Positions 7,507 through 14,276 of a stretch of 14,514 bases of DNA are shown in pieces. Location of the stretch: NCBI GenBank assembly GCA_026770575.1, contig MU657412.1, forward strand, positions 19,919 to 34,432. Direction: 5' to 3'. Made by a program: the position numbers and the translations under genes. Origin of the DNA: Pelagophyceae sp. CCMP2097 (lineage: Eukaryota > Sar > Pelagophyceae). The notes under the pieces are model-generated. The model saw only the letters and a program-made list of their open reading frames with translations. It was not told where the DNA came from and made no database searches. Position 1 is the first letter of the stretch. Each line of letters opens with the position of its first letter.

Positions 7507-7939
7507 TAAGGTAGGACTTAGTTGCTGGAGTTGGAGTTGATTAAAGCCTCTGTATTTTCCCAGTTGAGTTGAGTGAGTTGTCGGTCAAAATATTCGAGGC
7601 AACTGGGCCAGTCGTTAGTTGTCAATCAAATTTTCGTCAACTCATTTAGAGTTGGTTTTGACGGGAAAACATAGAAACTCAGGTATTTTTAGTTGAAAAT
7701 GGGTAAAAAAGGCTCATAATAGGGTAAATGTCGAATAATTGACAGCAATTTCGCCTTGAAATATTTGGATCTGACTAATGCTGTCTCAACTCAACTTGGA
7801 GGTAGTTGGCTCATCGACCGCTGAATAACTAACTCGAGGCGAGTTGGATGCCACACTCCCAATTACGAGTTAGTTGGCGGCCGAAAAGCAAGGATAACTC
7901 GCCATAAACAAGTTGAAAAAATAACTGAGTCCTACCTTA
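7507..7939. mobile_element. 433-bp non-autonomous hAT-like MITE
   Basis: The element starts TAAGGTAGGACTTAGTTG, and its right end reverse-complemented is TAAGGTAGGACTCAGTTA: 18-bp TIRs with two mismatches. A perfect 8-bp target duplication (GACGGATG) flanks it. Eight-bp duplications and a terminal Y-A-R-N-G motif (here TAAGG) are hallmarks of the hAT superfamily. The body is AT-rich, with about 13 AGTTG and 4 CAACT pentamers. That density far exceeds chance and resembles subterminal transposase-binding repeats. There is no transposase ORF. It interrupts a copy of the direct-repeat family described upstream, so insertion is younger than that repeat. Confidence 0.88.
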
Positions 7940-7947
7940 GACGGATG
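7940..7947. repeat. right 8-bp target site duplication (GACGGATG)
   Basis: Exact copy of 7499-7506, abutting the right terminus of the hAT-like element. Confidence 0.9.
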
Positions 7948-8475
7948 ATTCGGCCTGGCAACATTGTGGTACGCCCTCGGCCTCTGATCCTGCGTAGCCT
8001 GAGCCGCTGCGTTGCTTATTGCAGCGTCGGCGTTCCGGCGGGCGTGCCGCCTGCGGGCTGCCCGATGGGCGGCCCCTTTGGAAACTTGTCTGGATTTCTT
8101 GTCCGGATTTCCAAAAAGAGCGCCCCGGGTTGTGCCGGAGTCTGCGTTTCGGGTATTGTACGAGTATTTTGCGAGTATTTTACAATCGACGACGGGACAA
8201 CGGCGGTCGGCTCGACGCCCGTGTGCCAATGCCGGCCTCGCCCCAGGACCGCGCGGGACAAACATAGGGGCCGTCTCCGGGCCGTATAGGGTCCCTCGAA
8301 GGCTACCTGGAGAGCGCAACGCAGCCCGTAGACCGCCGGCTCCCGTCGGACGACGGGGGCGTACGAGGCCGTCGACGGACCGCGTCTGGATCGCGTCGGG
8401 CGGTCTCTGGACGGTCGAACCCGCGCCCGCCGGACCACCTCTGGCGTTCAGCGGACCGGCTAGGGGCCCTTTGAA
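7948..8475. other. no intact gene; right half of the split repeat and dispersed repeat copy
   Basis: Positions about 7953-7995 (ATTGTGGTACG, then CTCTGATCC) resemble 7385-7425 (GTTGTGGTGCG, then CTCTGATCC) and continue the repeat copy split by the hAT-like element. Positions 8080-8135 hold a dispersed repeat copy: GGAAACTTGTCTGGATTTC, then a second TTGTCCGGATTTCC, then a CCCCGGGTTG block. Large frames are open on both strands across this GC-rich DNA, but I recognise no protein. Confidence 0.45.
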
Positions 8476-9085
8476 GAGCCCCTCAACGGTGTCCCCTCGA
8501 CAAGGTCCCCTCGACGGTTTCCCCTCGACAAGGTCCCTGTGACAGTGTCCCCTCGACGAAGTCCCCGTGGCACCGCCGCTGTGGCAAGGTCCCCGTGGCA
8601 AGGTTCCTTGTGGCGAGTCCTTATGAAAAGGTCCTGTGACAAAGTTCCCCGTGACAAGGTTCCCGTAAAAAGGTCTCGTCGACAAGGTCTCTTTTGACAA
8701 GGACTCTTTGACAAGGTCCTCGCGACAGGGTCACTGTGACAAGATCCCTGTGGCGAGGTCTCCTGTGGCAAGGTCCCCGTAGCAAGTTTCCCTGTGACAA
8801 GGTCCCCTTGGCAAGGTCCCCTGTGGCAAGGTCCAGTAGCAAGGTCCCTGAGACAATGTCCCCTTGACAACGTTTCCGCGACAAAGGTCCCTGTGGCAAT
8901 GTCCCCGTGGTAGAGTCTCCTCGACAGGGTCTTTGTGAGAAGGTCTTTGTGGCAAGGTCCCCTCGATAAGGTCCTTGCGACAAGATCCTCTCGGCAAGGT
9001 CTTTGTGACAAGGTTCGTGGTAAGGCCGCCATGACAACGTCGCCTTGACGAGGTCCCCACGACAAGGCCTTTGTGACAAGGTCCC
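8476..9085. repeat. about 600-bp minisatellite, 15-bp degenerate unit
   Basis: The array consists of roughly 40 imperfect copies of a unit close to GTGGCAAGGTCCCCT or CTCGACAAGGTCCCC. The period is 15 bp, with some 14-bp and 16-bp units. Because 15 is a multiple of three and the reverse complement of the unit contains no stop in any frame, the minus strand is open in all frames for hundreds of bases. It reads as peptides such as DLVTGTLSRGPCHK. That openness comes from the repeat and is not evidence of a gene. The array ends abruptly at the BTB fragment starting near 9090. Confidence 0.9.
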
Positions 9086-9532
9086 GCCGTCGCACGTCGC
9101 GCGCCGGCGGCGGCGCGCAGAGGCGCCGCGGCCGGCGCGCATGCACCTCCAAGATCACCCGACGCCGTCACGCTCAACGTCGGCGGCGCGCGCTTCGAAA
9201 CTTCGCGAGCCGTGCTGACAAAGGTCGAGGACTCGATGCTCGGCCGCATGTTCGGCCGCTGCGACGAAATGCTGCAGGTGGACCCTTCAGATGGATCCAT
9301 CTCCATCGAGCGCGACGGCGAGACGTTCGGCAGGATCCTCGACTTTCTGCACGACCTCGACGGCCCGCGCATGCAGAGGGCGATGCGCTTATTACCCGCG
9401 GCTGTGCAGGAGGCGCTGGTGCAGGAGCTGGATTACTTTGGCCTCGTGGAGAGAGGAAACTTGTCCGGGTTTCTTAAAAGCGCGGCCCGGGCGGGGTTGG
9501 CTCGTGCTCACTTGCCCGCTCACTTGCCCTGA
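9077..9532 (+). pseudogene. truncated BTB/T1 (KCTD-like) domain fragment
   Basis: From 9161 the plus strand encodes a T1/BTB domain (LNVGGARFETSR near the start, ELDYFGL at about 9428-9448). It is roughly 60% identical to the domain in the gene at 1091-2553, with no frameshift. Many of the DNA differences are synonymous, suggesting it was under selection until recently. The frame is open from 9077, but that stretch is alanine and arginine low-complexity following the minisatellite. It has no ATG, and GTG at 9212 is inside the domain. The coiled coil and all kelch repeats are missing. After YFGL the frame continues 28 residues through the dispersed repeat to a stop at 9530-9532. It could be a terminal or internal exon if an upstream exon is spliced in, but no acceptor stands out. 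Confidence 0.8.
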
Positions 9533-9545
9533 TACTGTTCCATCG
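9455..9545. repeat. dispersed repeat copy B (exon end plus intron start on minus)
   Basis: GGAAACTTGTCCGGGTTTCT, then TAAAAG, a GCCCGGGCGGGGTTGGC block, and CCCTGATACTGTTCCAT follow the same order as 5941-6018. The first third also matches 8080-8110. On the minus strand it covers the end of a coding segment (PMEQYQGK) and the start of the following intron-like sequence. On the plus strand it supplies the last residues of the BTB fragment. GGCAAGTGAGC is tandemly duplicated at about 9507-9528. Confidence 0.65.
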
Positions 9546-10423
9546 GCGTGAGCCGGTTGCGCTTGCGGTCCACCTTGCGGTCCTCCATTTGAGCCTTCTG
9601 CGCCGCGCGCTTGGCGCCTATCGAGTCGGGTTGCCACCCGACTTTTGGACAAATCTCTTCGACTCTTTGAGACGAGATTGGTTCCGAGTCGCAATGAGTT
9701 CCATCTTCCCTTGCCGAATCCCGGCGTGTCTTGTGGCGTCCCGCTCGTCGCGGGTCCGTCGAGCCCCGTGGGAAAACCCATCCCGCCAAAGTGGCGGCGC
9801 ATCCCGCCAAACGAGGCGCGTCCGCAAGGGGCCCGCGCGACGAGCCGGAGCGAGCGTCTCGCAGGCGAGCGAGGAGCGGGGCCGTGCTTCTCCGGCCCGT
9901 CTCCAAGCGCCGTCTCAAAGGCCGTCTCTTCGGGCCCGTCTTCTCTCCTCCCGAAAGTACAATTTGTTCGGAGTGTGACTTCAAAAGATTGAAATCAGCC
10001 CCTATATTCACAACCGTTGTTTGAGCGGCCTTGGTTCGGCTCCTCGGTTTGAGACCCACTCTCGGCAACCTCGTCTCCGTATGGCTTTGCATGCGCCGAC
10101 GCCGCTTTGCGCGGAGCTGCAGCTGGATTTGCGCGTTGGCTTCCGCCGTCGGCGCGACTTCCTCGCCCTTGGAGAGGAAGGCGGGGACTTCGAAGGCTTT
10201 GCCCTCCTTTCTTGCGGCTGCACGGGCCTGCGTCGGGTTTTAAAAATGAAGTTGAAAAAATGAAAAAAGTGAAAAATTGAAAAATTGAAAAAAGGTCAAA
10301 ATAAAACGCACCTTGCCCTCGGCGCGGGCCTTCTCCCCCACGTTGCCGAAATCGAGCGCCGGGAAACCCGCCGCCGCCTTGGGCGCCTCTTTGGCCGCAG
10401 GGGCGGCGAGCGCCGCTTGCTGC
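9520..10423 (-). CDS. spliced gene of unknown function, lysine/arginine-rich (partial model)
   Basis: The minus strand shows exon 10423-10312, intron 10311-10228, then an open frame from 10227 down to TGA at 9520. The joined peptide across the first intron is continuous in character: NVGEKARAEGK joins ARAAARKEGKAFEVPAFLSK in phase 0. A basic segment (RAKRRRRMQ) follows. Near the other end lies KRAAQKAQMEDRKVDRKRN, then RLTPMEQYQG. The stretch between about 10060 and 9618 is repeat-like and may be a second intron ending at a TAG|GC acceptor (9618). The last exon would then end at 9524 with donor GTGAGC, so the gene may continue further left. The 5' end is unclear: an ATG at 10537-10539 is in frame, or exon 10423 starts at an acceptor (ACTAG). 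I do not recognise the family. Its basic, charged character suggests a nuclear or RNA-associated protein, as a guess. Confidence 0.55.
10228..10311 (-). other. 84-bp GT-AG spliceosomal intron
   Basis: On the minus strand the intron begins AAG|GTGCGT and ends CGACGCAG|GCC. The interior is T-rich, with repeats close to TTTTTCAAT that form a long polypyrimidine region. It interrupts a continuous charged peptide in phase 0. It is much more AT-rich than its exons, as is common for introns in GC-rich protists. Confidence 0.7.
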
Positions 10424-10607
10424 CTAGTCGTACCCCGTATTGGATGGGCAGTGCGTGCGAGTGCTCCGACGAGGGGGCATTCGGGGCAACTGCGTGCCTC
10501 GTGGATGCGCCTCGGAAAAGGGGCTCGGAAAAGGGGCATTTGGGAGTTGTTTGAATCGAGCGGCCCCGGTCCGAGCGGGCCCCGGTCCGCACCGCCGGCG
10601 TCGCCGG

Positions 10608-11916
10608 GTGCCCTTCAGACGGCCCTTCAGACGGTCTCGAGACGGCCCTCGAGACGGTCTCTCGAGACGATCCTCGAGACGATCCTCGAGACGGTCCCGA
10701 AGACGGCCCTCTAGAAGGCCCTCAAGGCGGTCTCGAGACGGCCAAAAGGCGGCCCGTGAAACAGCTCTTCAGACAGCCCGTGAGACGGCTTTGAAGACGG
10801 CCCTCGAGACGGCTTGGAGATAGACCTCAGCGGCTTGGAGATAGACCCCAACGGTCTTCGAGACGGTCTCGCACCTCAAATCGACTTTTTCTCTCGAAGA
10901 CTTTCGAGACTTTCGAGACATCCTCAACGACCATCTTGAGACCATGCTGAAGACGGTCCCAGAGATGGTCCTGAAGACGGCATCGAGACGGCCGTCTTGG
11001 CGGCATCGAGACGGTTCTAAAAGGCGGTCCTCTTTTGGCGAAACTCGAGACGGTCTTGGAGACGGCCCTTCGAGATGGCTCTCCAGACGGCCCTTCGAGA
11101 CGGCCCGCGAGGCGACTTGGAGGCGGCGCCCTTGATGGTCTCAGACCGACCTCGAGACTACGGTGCTGAAGACGGTCCGAAGAGACGGTCCGAAGAGACG
11201 GTCCTCGAGGCTGCTTGGAGAAGACATCGAAACGGCCCTCTTGACGGTCCACTTGAAACGGTCCACTCGAAACGGTCCACTTGAAAGCCCGGGAGACGGC
11301 CCTTCTCGAGACGGCCCTCGAGACGGCCTTGGCGGTCTCTCGACGGCCCTCGAGGCGGCATCGAAAAGGCCTTGGAACGACCCTTGAGACGGCCCCGAGC
11401 ACCATCTTCGTCGACGGCCCTCGAGGCGGCCTCGTGACGGCCCTCGAGGCGGCTTGGAGACGACGCCTAAGCGGTCCTGAAGACAGTCCGAAGAGGCGGT
11501 CTCAAAGCAACCTCGAGACTGTCTCGAGACGGCCCTTGAAACGGTCTCGAGACGGCCCTCGAGACGGCCCTCGAGACGGCCCTTGAGTCGGCTTTGAAGA
11601 TGGCTTCGAAGACGGTCTTCACGACGGCCCTCGAGACGATGCCTGAGACAGCCCTCTTGACGGCCCTCGAGGCGGTCTCTCGACGGCCTCAAAACGACCT
11701 TCATACGGTCTTGAGACGGCCCTCGAGACGGCCCTCGAGACGGCATCGAGACAGTCCTCGTCGACATTCTTCGAGGCGGTCTCTTGTCGCCCCTCTTGAT
11801 GGCCCTCGTGACGGCACCGAGGCGGTTCTGAAGACGGTCTTCGTGACGGCCCTCGTGACGGCCCTCGAGGCCTCTCGACAGTCTCAAAGCGGCCCTTTAC
11901 GACTGTCCTCTGCACG
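10608..11916. repeat. 1.3-kb minisatellite, degenerate 12-bp unit (GAGACGGCCCTC-like)
   Basis: More than one hundred imperfect units of about 12 bp, close to GAGACGGCCCTC or GAGACGGTCCTC, follow each other with frequent 11- and 13-bp variants and many CTCGAG palindromes. A less repetitive interruption lies at about 10830-10940. Open frames on both strands (for example 248 codons on minus, 11141-11887, reading RLEGRLEGRLE-like peptides) follow from the stop-free unit and are not supported as genes. The unit resembles the 15-bp minisatellite at 8476-9085 (GAC, then GGTCC, then CTC), so the two arrays may share an origin. Confidence 0.88.
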
Positions 11917-12372
11917 GTCTTCCAGATAATATATATTTAAACTTTTCATTTTCCGGGAATTATTATCAGAAAGGACTTGAATTTGTTGTTTCGACATCGG
12001 CCGCGTCCAGGGGCCGCCATTCGGGGTCGTCTCGAGTCTCCGTAGAGGGCCGTCTTGCGCATGGGATTTGCGATTGGGATTAGCGATTGGGGTCCCATCA
12101 CGCCCCCCGCGAGCCCACGTCGGTCTTACGCCCCTGCACTTTGGCGATGCGTCCCGCCAAAGGGCTCTTGCCGGAGGGCCTCGAAAAGGGCCCTCTCGAA
12201 AAGGGCCCTCTTTTCGAGGCACGGGCGCACGGGACCGCCCAGAGGCCAAAGCGTGTGACCGAGGCGCCTTGCAAGGAAAGGCCCGCCCAAAGGACTTCGG
12301 AGAGCCATGTGCCTTGCACCGACCTCACCGTCGGCGCCTTGCAAGGGGCCTCGTTGCGTCCTTTGCAAGGAG
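11917..12372. other. no gene recognised; AT-rich patch, 13-bp tandem and palindromes
   Basis: Positions about 11925-11985 are strongly AT-rich against the surrounding GC-rich repeats. GGGATTTGCGATT and GGGATTAGCGATT stand in tandem at about 12063-12088. TCGAAAAGGGCCC occurs twice about 16 bp apart near 12181-12210, followed by an inverted CTTTTCGA. The palindrome CCTTGCAAGG occurs near 12268 and 12341 and again near 12718. Confidence 0.5.
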
Positions 12373-12457
12373 GCGCCGTGTCCGAAATTTCAAAGGGGCG
12401 CCGTGCCCGAAATTTCAAAGGGGCGCCGTGTCCGAAATTTCAAAGGGGCGCCGTGTC
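12373..12457. repeat. 25-bp tandem repeat, three full copies plus a partial
   Basis: GCGCCGTG recurs at 12373, 12398, 12423 and 12448, exactly 25 bp apart, with near-identical sequence between. Each unit contains two palindromes, GGCGCC and GAAATTTC. The period is not a multiple of three, so all three frames read related peptides in turn. Confidence 0.93.
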
Positions 12458-12856
12458 CTCGCGCAATGCCATTCGGGGGACCGTCGAGCAACACGGCCCT
12501 TTTCGAGGGGCCTTTGGGTCGAGGGACTTCTCGAGGAACAGATTGCTCGCACGTGCAAGAGGCCCGAGGGCCGAAGCGGGGCACCCGCTTCGGCCCTTTT
12601 CGAGGCGTCCCGCGAGAGGCTCTGACCGCCCTTTGTGCCCGTTCGAGGCCACGGCCCCGTCTCGAGGGCCTTATTCGAGGCCTTATTCGAGGGCCTTTTT
12701 TTGAGGACACTGGGACCCTTGCAAGGCACCGTGCGCGGTAAGCGGGCCCTCATCGAGGACCCTCAAAGGGACCCTGGCAAGGTCGCTCGCAAGGCTGAGT
12801 GCGCGGCAGCTCGAGAGAGAAGAGGCCTCGGCGGTTTTGGCGCCTTTGGCCTCGAC
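12458..12856. other. no gene recognised; CGAGGGCC-type degenerate repeats and a strong hairpin
   Basis: Short motifs around TCGAGGGCCTTA and TTCGAGGCCTTA recur near 12490-12520 and 12660-12705. Positions 12568-12580 and 12584-12596 form a perfect 13-bp stem (GGGCCGAAGCGGG paired with CCCGCTTCGGCCC) with a 3-base loop, followed by TTTT. In a bacterium that would be called a terminator. In this eukaryote-like context it is reported only as a hairpin. Confidence 0.5.
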
Positions 12857-12962
12857 CCACTTGCCTGCAAGTCGAAAAGACGATAATTTGGATTAAATCA
12901 AATTAAATTAAACTTGGTAAATTTGTAATCAAATCCAAGTTATCGGACTCGCAGGCGAGTGG
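12857..12962. mobile_element. 106-bp MITE with 8-bp target duplication
   Basis: The left end CCACTTGCCTGCAAGTC and, after a 7-base interruption, CGATAATTTGGATT match the reverse complement of the right end (CCACTCGCCTGCGAGTC, then CGATAACTTGGATT) over about 31 bp with three mismatches. GCCTCGAC stands directly outside each end (12849-12856 and 12963-12970), an 8-bp target duplication. The core is AT-rich inside GC-rich DNA. An 8-bp duplication suggests hAT, Mutator-like or related families, but the terminal CCACT does not fit the usual hAT end, so the superfamily is left open. Confidence 0.8.
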
Positions 12963-13555
12963 GCCTCGACCGCAAACGAGGCCCGCTCGGCGGTTCGAGG
13001 CCCCGGCGGTCATCAGGCGCACGCACGAGCCCGCGCCGTGCGAGCTTGCGAGACACCCCGGCATCCCACTTTGGCGGCTCCGCTCCGGCCCGCAACCAGG
13101 AGGATCCTGTCCGAAATCTCGACAACAAGGATTTAAACGACGCCGCCGCTGACGACTGTTTCAGCATGTTCTTGAGTTCATCCGAGTCGGCGGCGAACGC
13201 CGGCCTAGAGGGCGATCAAGCAGGGGCCGCGCAGCCTCGCAGCTCCGAGAGGAAAGGTTTCAAGCGTCGTGGCTCTGCCATCCAACGAACGTGCGCCTCT
13301 GCCATCCCACGACCACCCCGGAGACCGTCGCCGAGGAGAGGGACCTGGCTGGCGGCGAGGCACTCTGGGCCTCGCAAGACGAGGCACTTTGGGCCTCGAA
13401 AGGGCCTCGGTCCGAGCTCGCGCCAGACCGTCCTCTGCCGGCGATCCACGGACCACCGCCTCGCGGCCGGCGCGCCTCGGGTTCGGCGCGGCCGCCCCGC
13501 GCATTCGGCCGCCGCGGCCGGCGTCCCGGTTTCTTGCGAGGGTGACGCGGGTTGA
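12959..13555 (+). CDS. hypothetical ORF (198 aa), low confidence
   Basis: The frame runs from an ATG at the right edge of the 106-bp MITE to a stop at 13555. Residues about 45-85 are the most protein-like: ARNQEDPVRNLDNKDLNDAA followed by DDCFSMFLSSSESA, an acidic and serine-rich stretch unlike the arginine/proline-rich low complexity on either side. No domain is recognised. The ATG lies in transposon sequence, so the true start or exon boundary is probably elsewhere. The central part may be an exon of an unknown gene. The rest is likely composition-driven openness in GC-rich DNA. Confidence 0.22.
   Translation: MGLDRKRGPLGGSRPRRSSGARTSPRRASLRDTPASHFGGSAPARNQEDPVRNLDNKDLNDAAADDCFSMFLSSSESAANAGLEGDQAGAAQPRSSERKGFKRRGSAIQRTCASAIPRPPRRPSPRRGTWLAARHSGPRKTRHFGPRKGLGPSSRQTVLCRRSTDHRLAAGAPRVRRGRPAHSAAAAGVPVSCEGDAG
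13357..13400. repeat. 24-bp direct repeat (GAGGCACTYTGGGCCTCG)
   Basis: GAGGCACTCTGGGCCTCG at 13357 recurs as GAGGCACTTTGGGCCTCG at 13381. CGAGGC and GCCTCG within each unit are inverted, so each copy can fold on itself. Confidence 0.85.
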
Positions 13556-14120
13556 GTGCGAAACGACCGCCGGCGCGACGACCGCGGTGGCCAACCCCGC
13601 AACCGCGCGCCGCGAAACCGGCGCCAGCGCAGCCGCGGGCGCGAGGATCAGGCAGAGGAGGACCTAGCGCGCGTCGGTGGGCCGCCGCCGTCGATGCGAA
13701 GCGTAGATGCGAGGCCGTCGACTGGGATGCGAGGCCAACGTCGGATGCGAGGCCAACGACTATATACGACGCCAACGTGCAAACGTTGCGAGGCCGCCCC
13801 GCCGCCGCGGTCCCTGCGGCGCCCCTCGCTGCCGGCGCACCTTCATCATTGCTGTGCGTGCGACGGCCGAGACGGGCCCGACTTCGGAGCTTGAAGATTT
13901 CCTCGGCCGGCAAAAGCTGCAGTTACAGACTTTTTCTAAACGCACACCGCTACAGACTCTTTGTAAACGCGCACCGCTCAACCCGAGGTCCATTTGGCAG
14001 CTAACATCCTGCGCGGGCCGCGCGCACCGTCCGCGCTATCGCCCGCGCTGGCGTGGAGGCTCGATGACGTGCGCTTGACCCGCTCGCAAGACCGGGGTCG
14101 CTGAAGTCAACCTTTCATGC
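13556..14120. other. no gene recognised; short tandem repeats
   Basis: GATGCGAGGCC recurs about four times between 13690 and 13760 at roughly 18-22 bp spacing. Long frames on both strands are arginine/alanine/proline-rich and read like composition. On plus a slightly protein-like stretch lies at about 13880-13915. The two 27-bp repeats at 13924-13977 are listed separately. Confidence 0.4.
13924..13977. repeat. 27-bp tandem repeat, two copies
   Basis: TACAGACTTTTTCTAAACGC at 13924 is followed by TACAGACTCTTTGTAAACGC at 13951, exactly 27 bp later, each ending in a CACCGC. The period equals nine codons, giving duplicated LQTxxKRxP-type peptides in one plus frame. Confidence 0.88.
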
Positions 14121-14123
14121 AAA

Positions 14124-14276
14124 CATGGTCCCGAACACCAAAATTGAAGTGAGCGACGAGAGCACTTTTACCGGGCGCAACTTTGGCGCGCGCCTTGTTG
14201 GGCGCATACGGACTCATGCGATCAAGGTTGGGCATCATCCAACAGGTAGAACACAAGCTAGGAAAGGCGGAATTTA
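14124..14276 (+). CDS. short ORF or exon (50 aa), unrecognised, ending in a transposon TIR
   Basis: The ATG at 14124 opens a 50-codon frame with protein-like composition: VPNTKIEVSDESTFTGRNFG, then ARLVGRIRTHAIKVGHHPTG. Its last codons and stop lie inside the left TIR of the element that starts at 14258. A good splice donor, ACAG|GTAGAA, occurs at about 14245, just before the element, so the segment could be an exon with the element in the following intron. The opposite strand is also open (65 codons), which weakens the call. No family recognised. Confidence 0.3.

Noticed and set aside
7300..7509. RCC1-repeat gene suggested by ALTATAWGFGVFG
   Set aside because: Only one weak blade-like segment is visible, key glycine and histidine positions are missing, and frames are interrupted. 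It is mentioned only as a possibility for the decayed repeat family.
8460..9158. A 232-codon minus-strand frame with a five-residue periodicity, like a pentapeptide-repeat protein
   Set aside because: The period follows from the 15-bp DNA unit, the minus strand is open in all three frames, and the A(D/N)LXX register is not kept. It also starts in antisense to the BTB fragment.
10827..11887. Long minus-strand frames (192 and 248 codons) reading SRGPSR- and RLEG-like repeats
   Set aside because: These come from a stop-free 12-bp minisatellite unit with frequent length changes. There are no domains, and similar open frames occur on the opposite strand.
12373..12457. CRISPR array from regularly spaced 25-bp repeats
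   Set aside because: The repeats are directly contiguous with no variable spacers, there are no cas genes, and the context is eukaryotic.
12568..12600. Rho-independent terminator (13-bp stem plus TTTT)
   Set aside because: The window is eukaryote-like, with an intron and MITEs, and no transcription unit ends here. It is kept only as a hairpin.
13205..13913. Several long minus-strand frames (129, 128 and 217 codons)
   Set aside because: They are arginine/alanine/proline-rich in every frame, as expected in this GC-rich DNA, with no motif, start context or splice structure.
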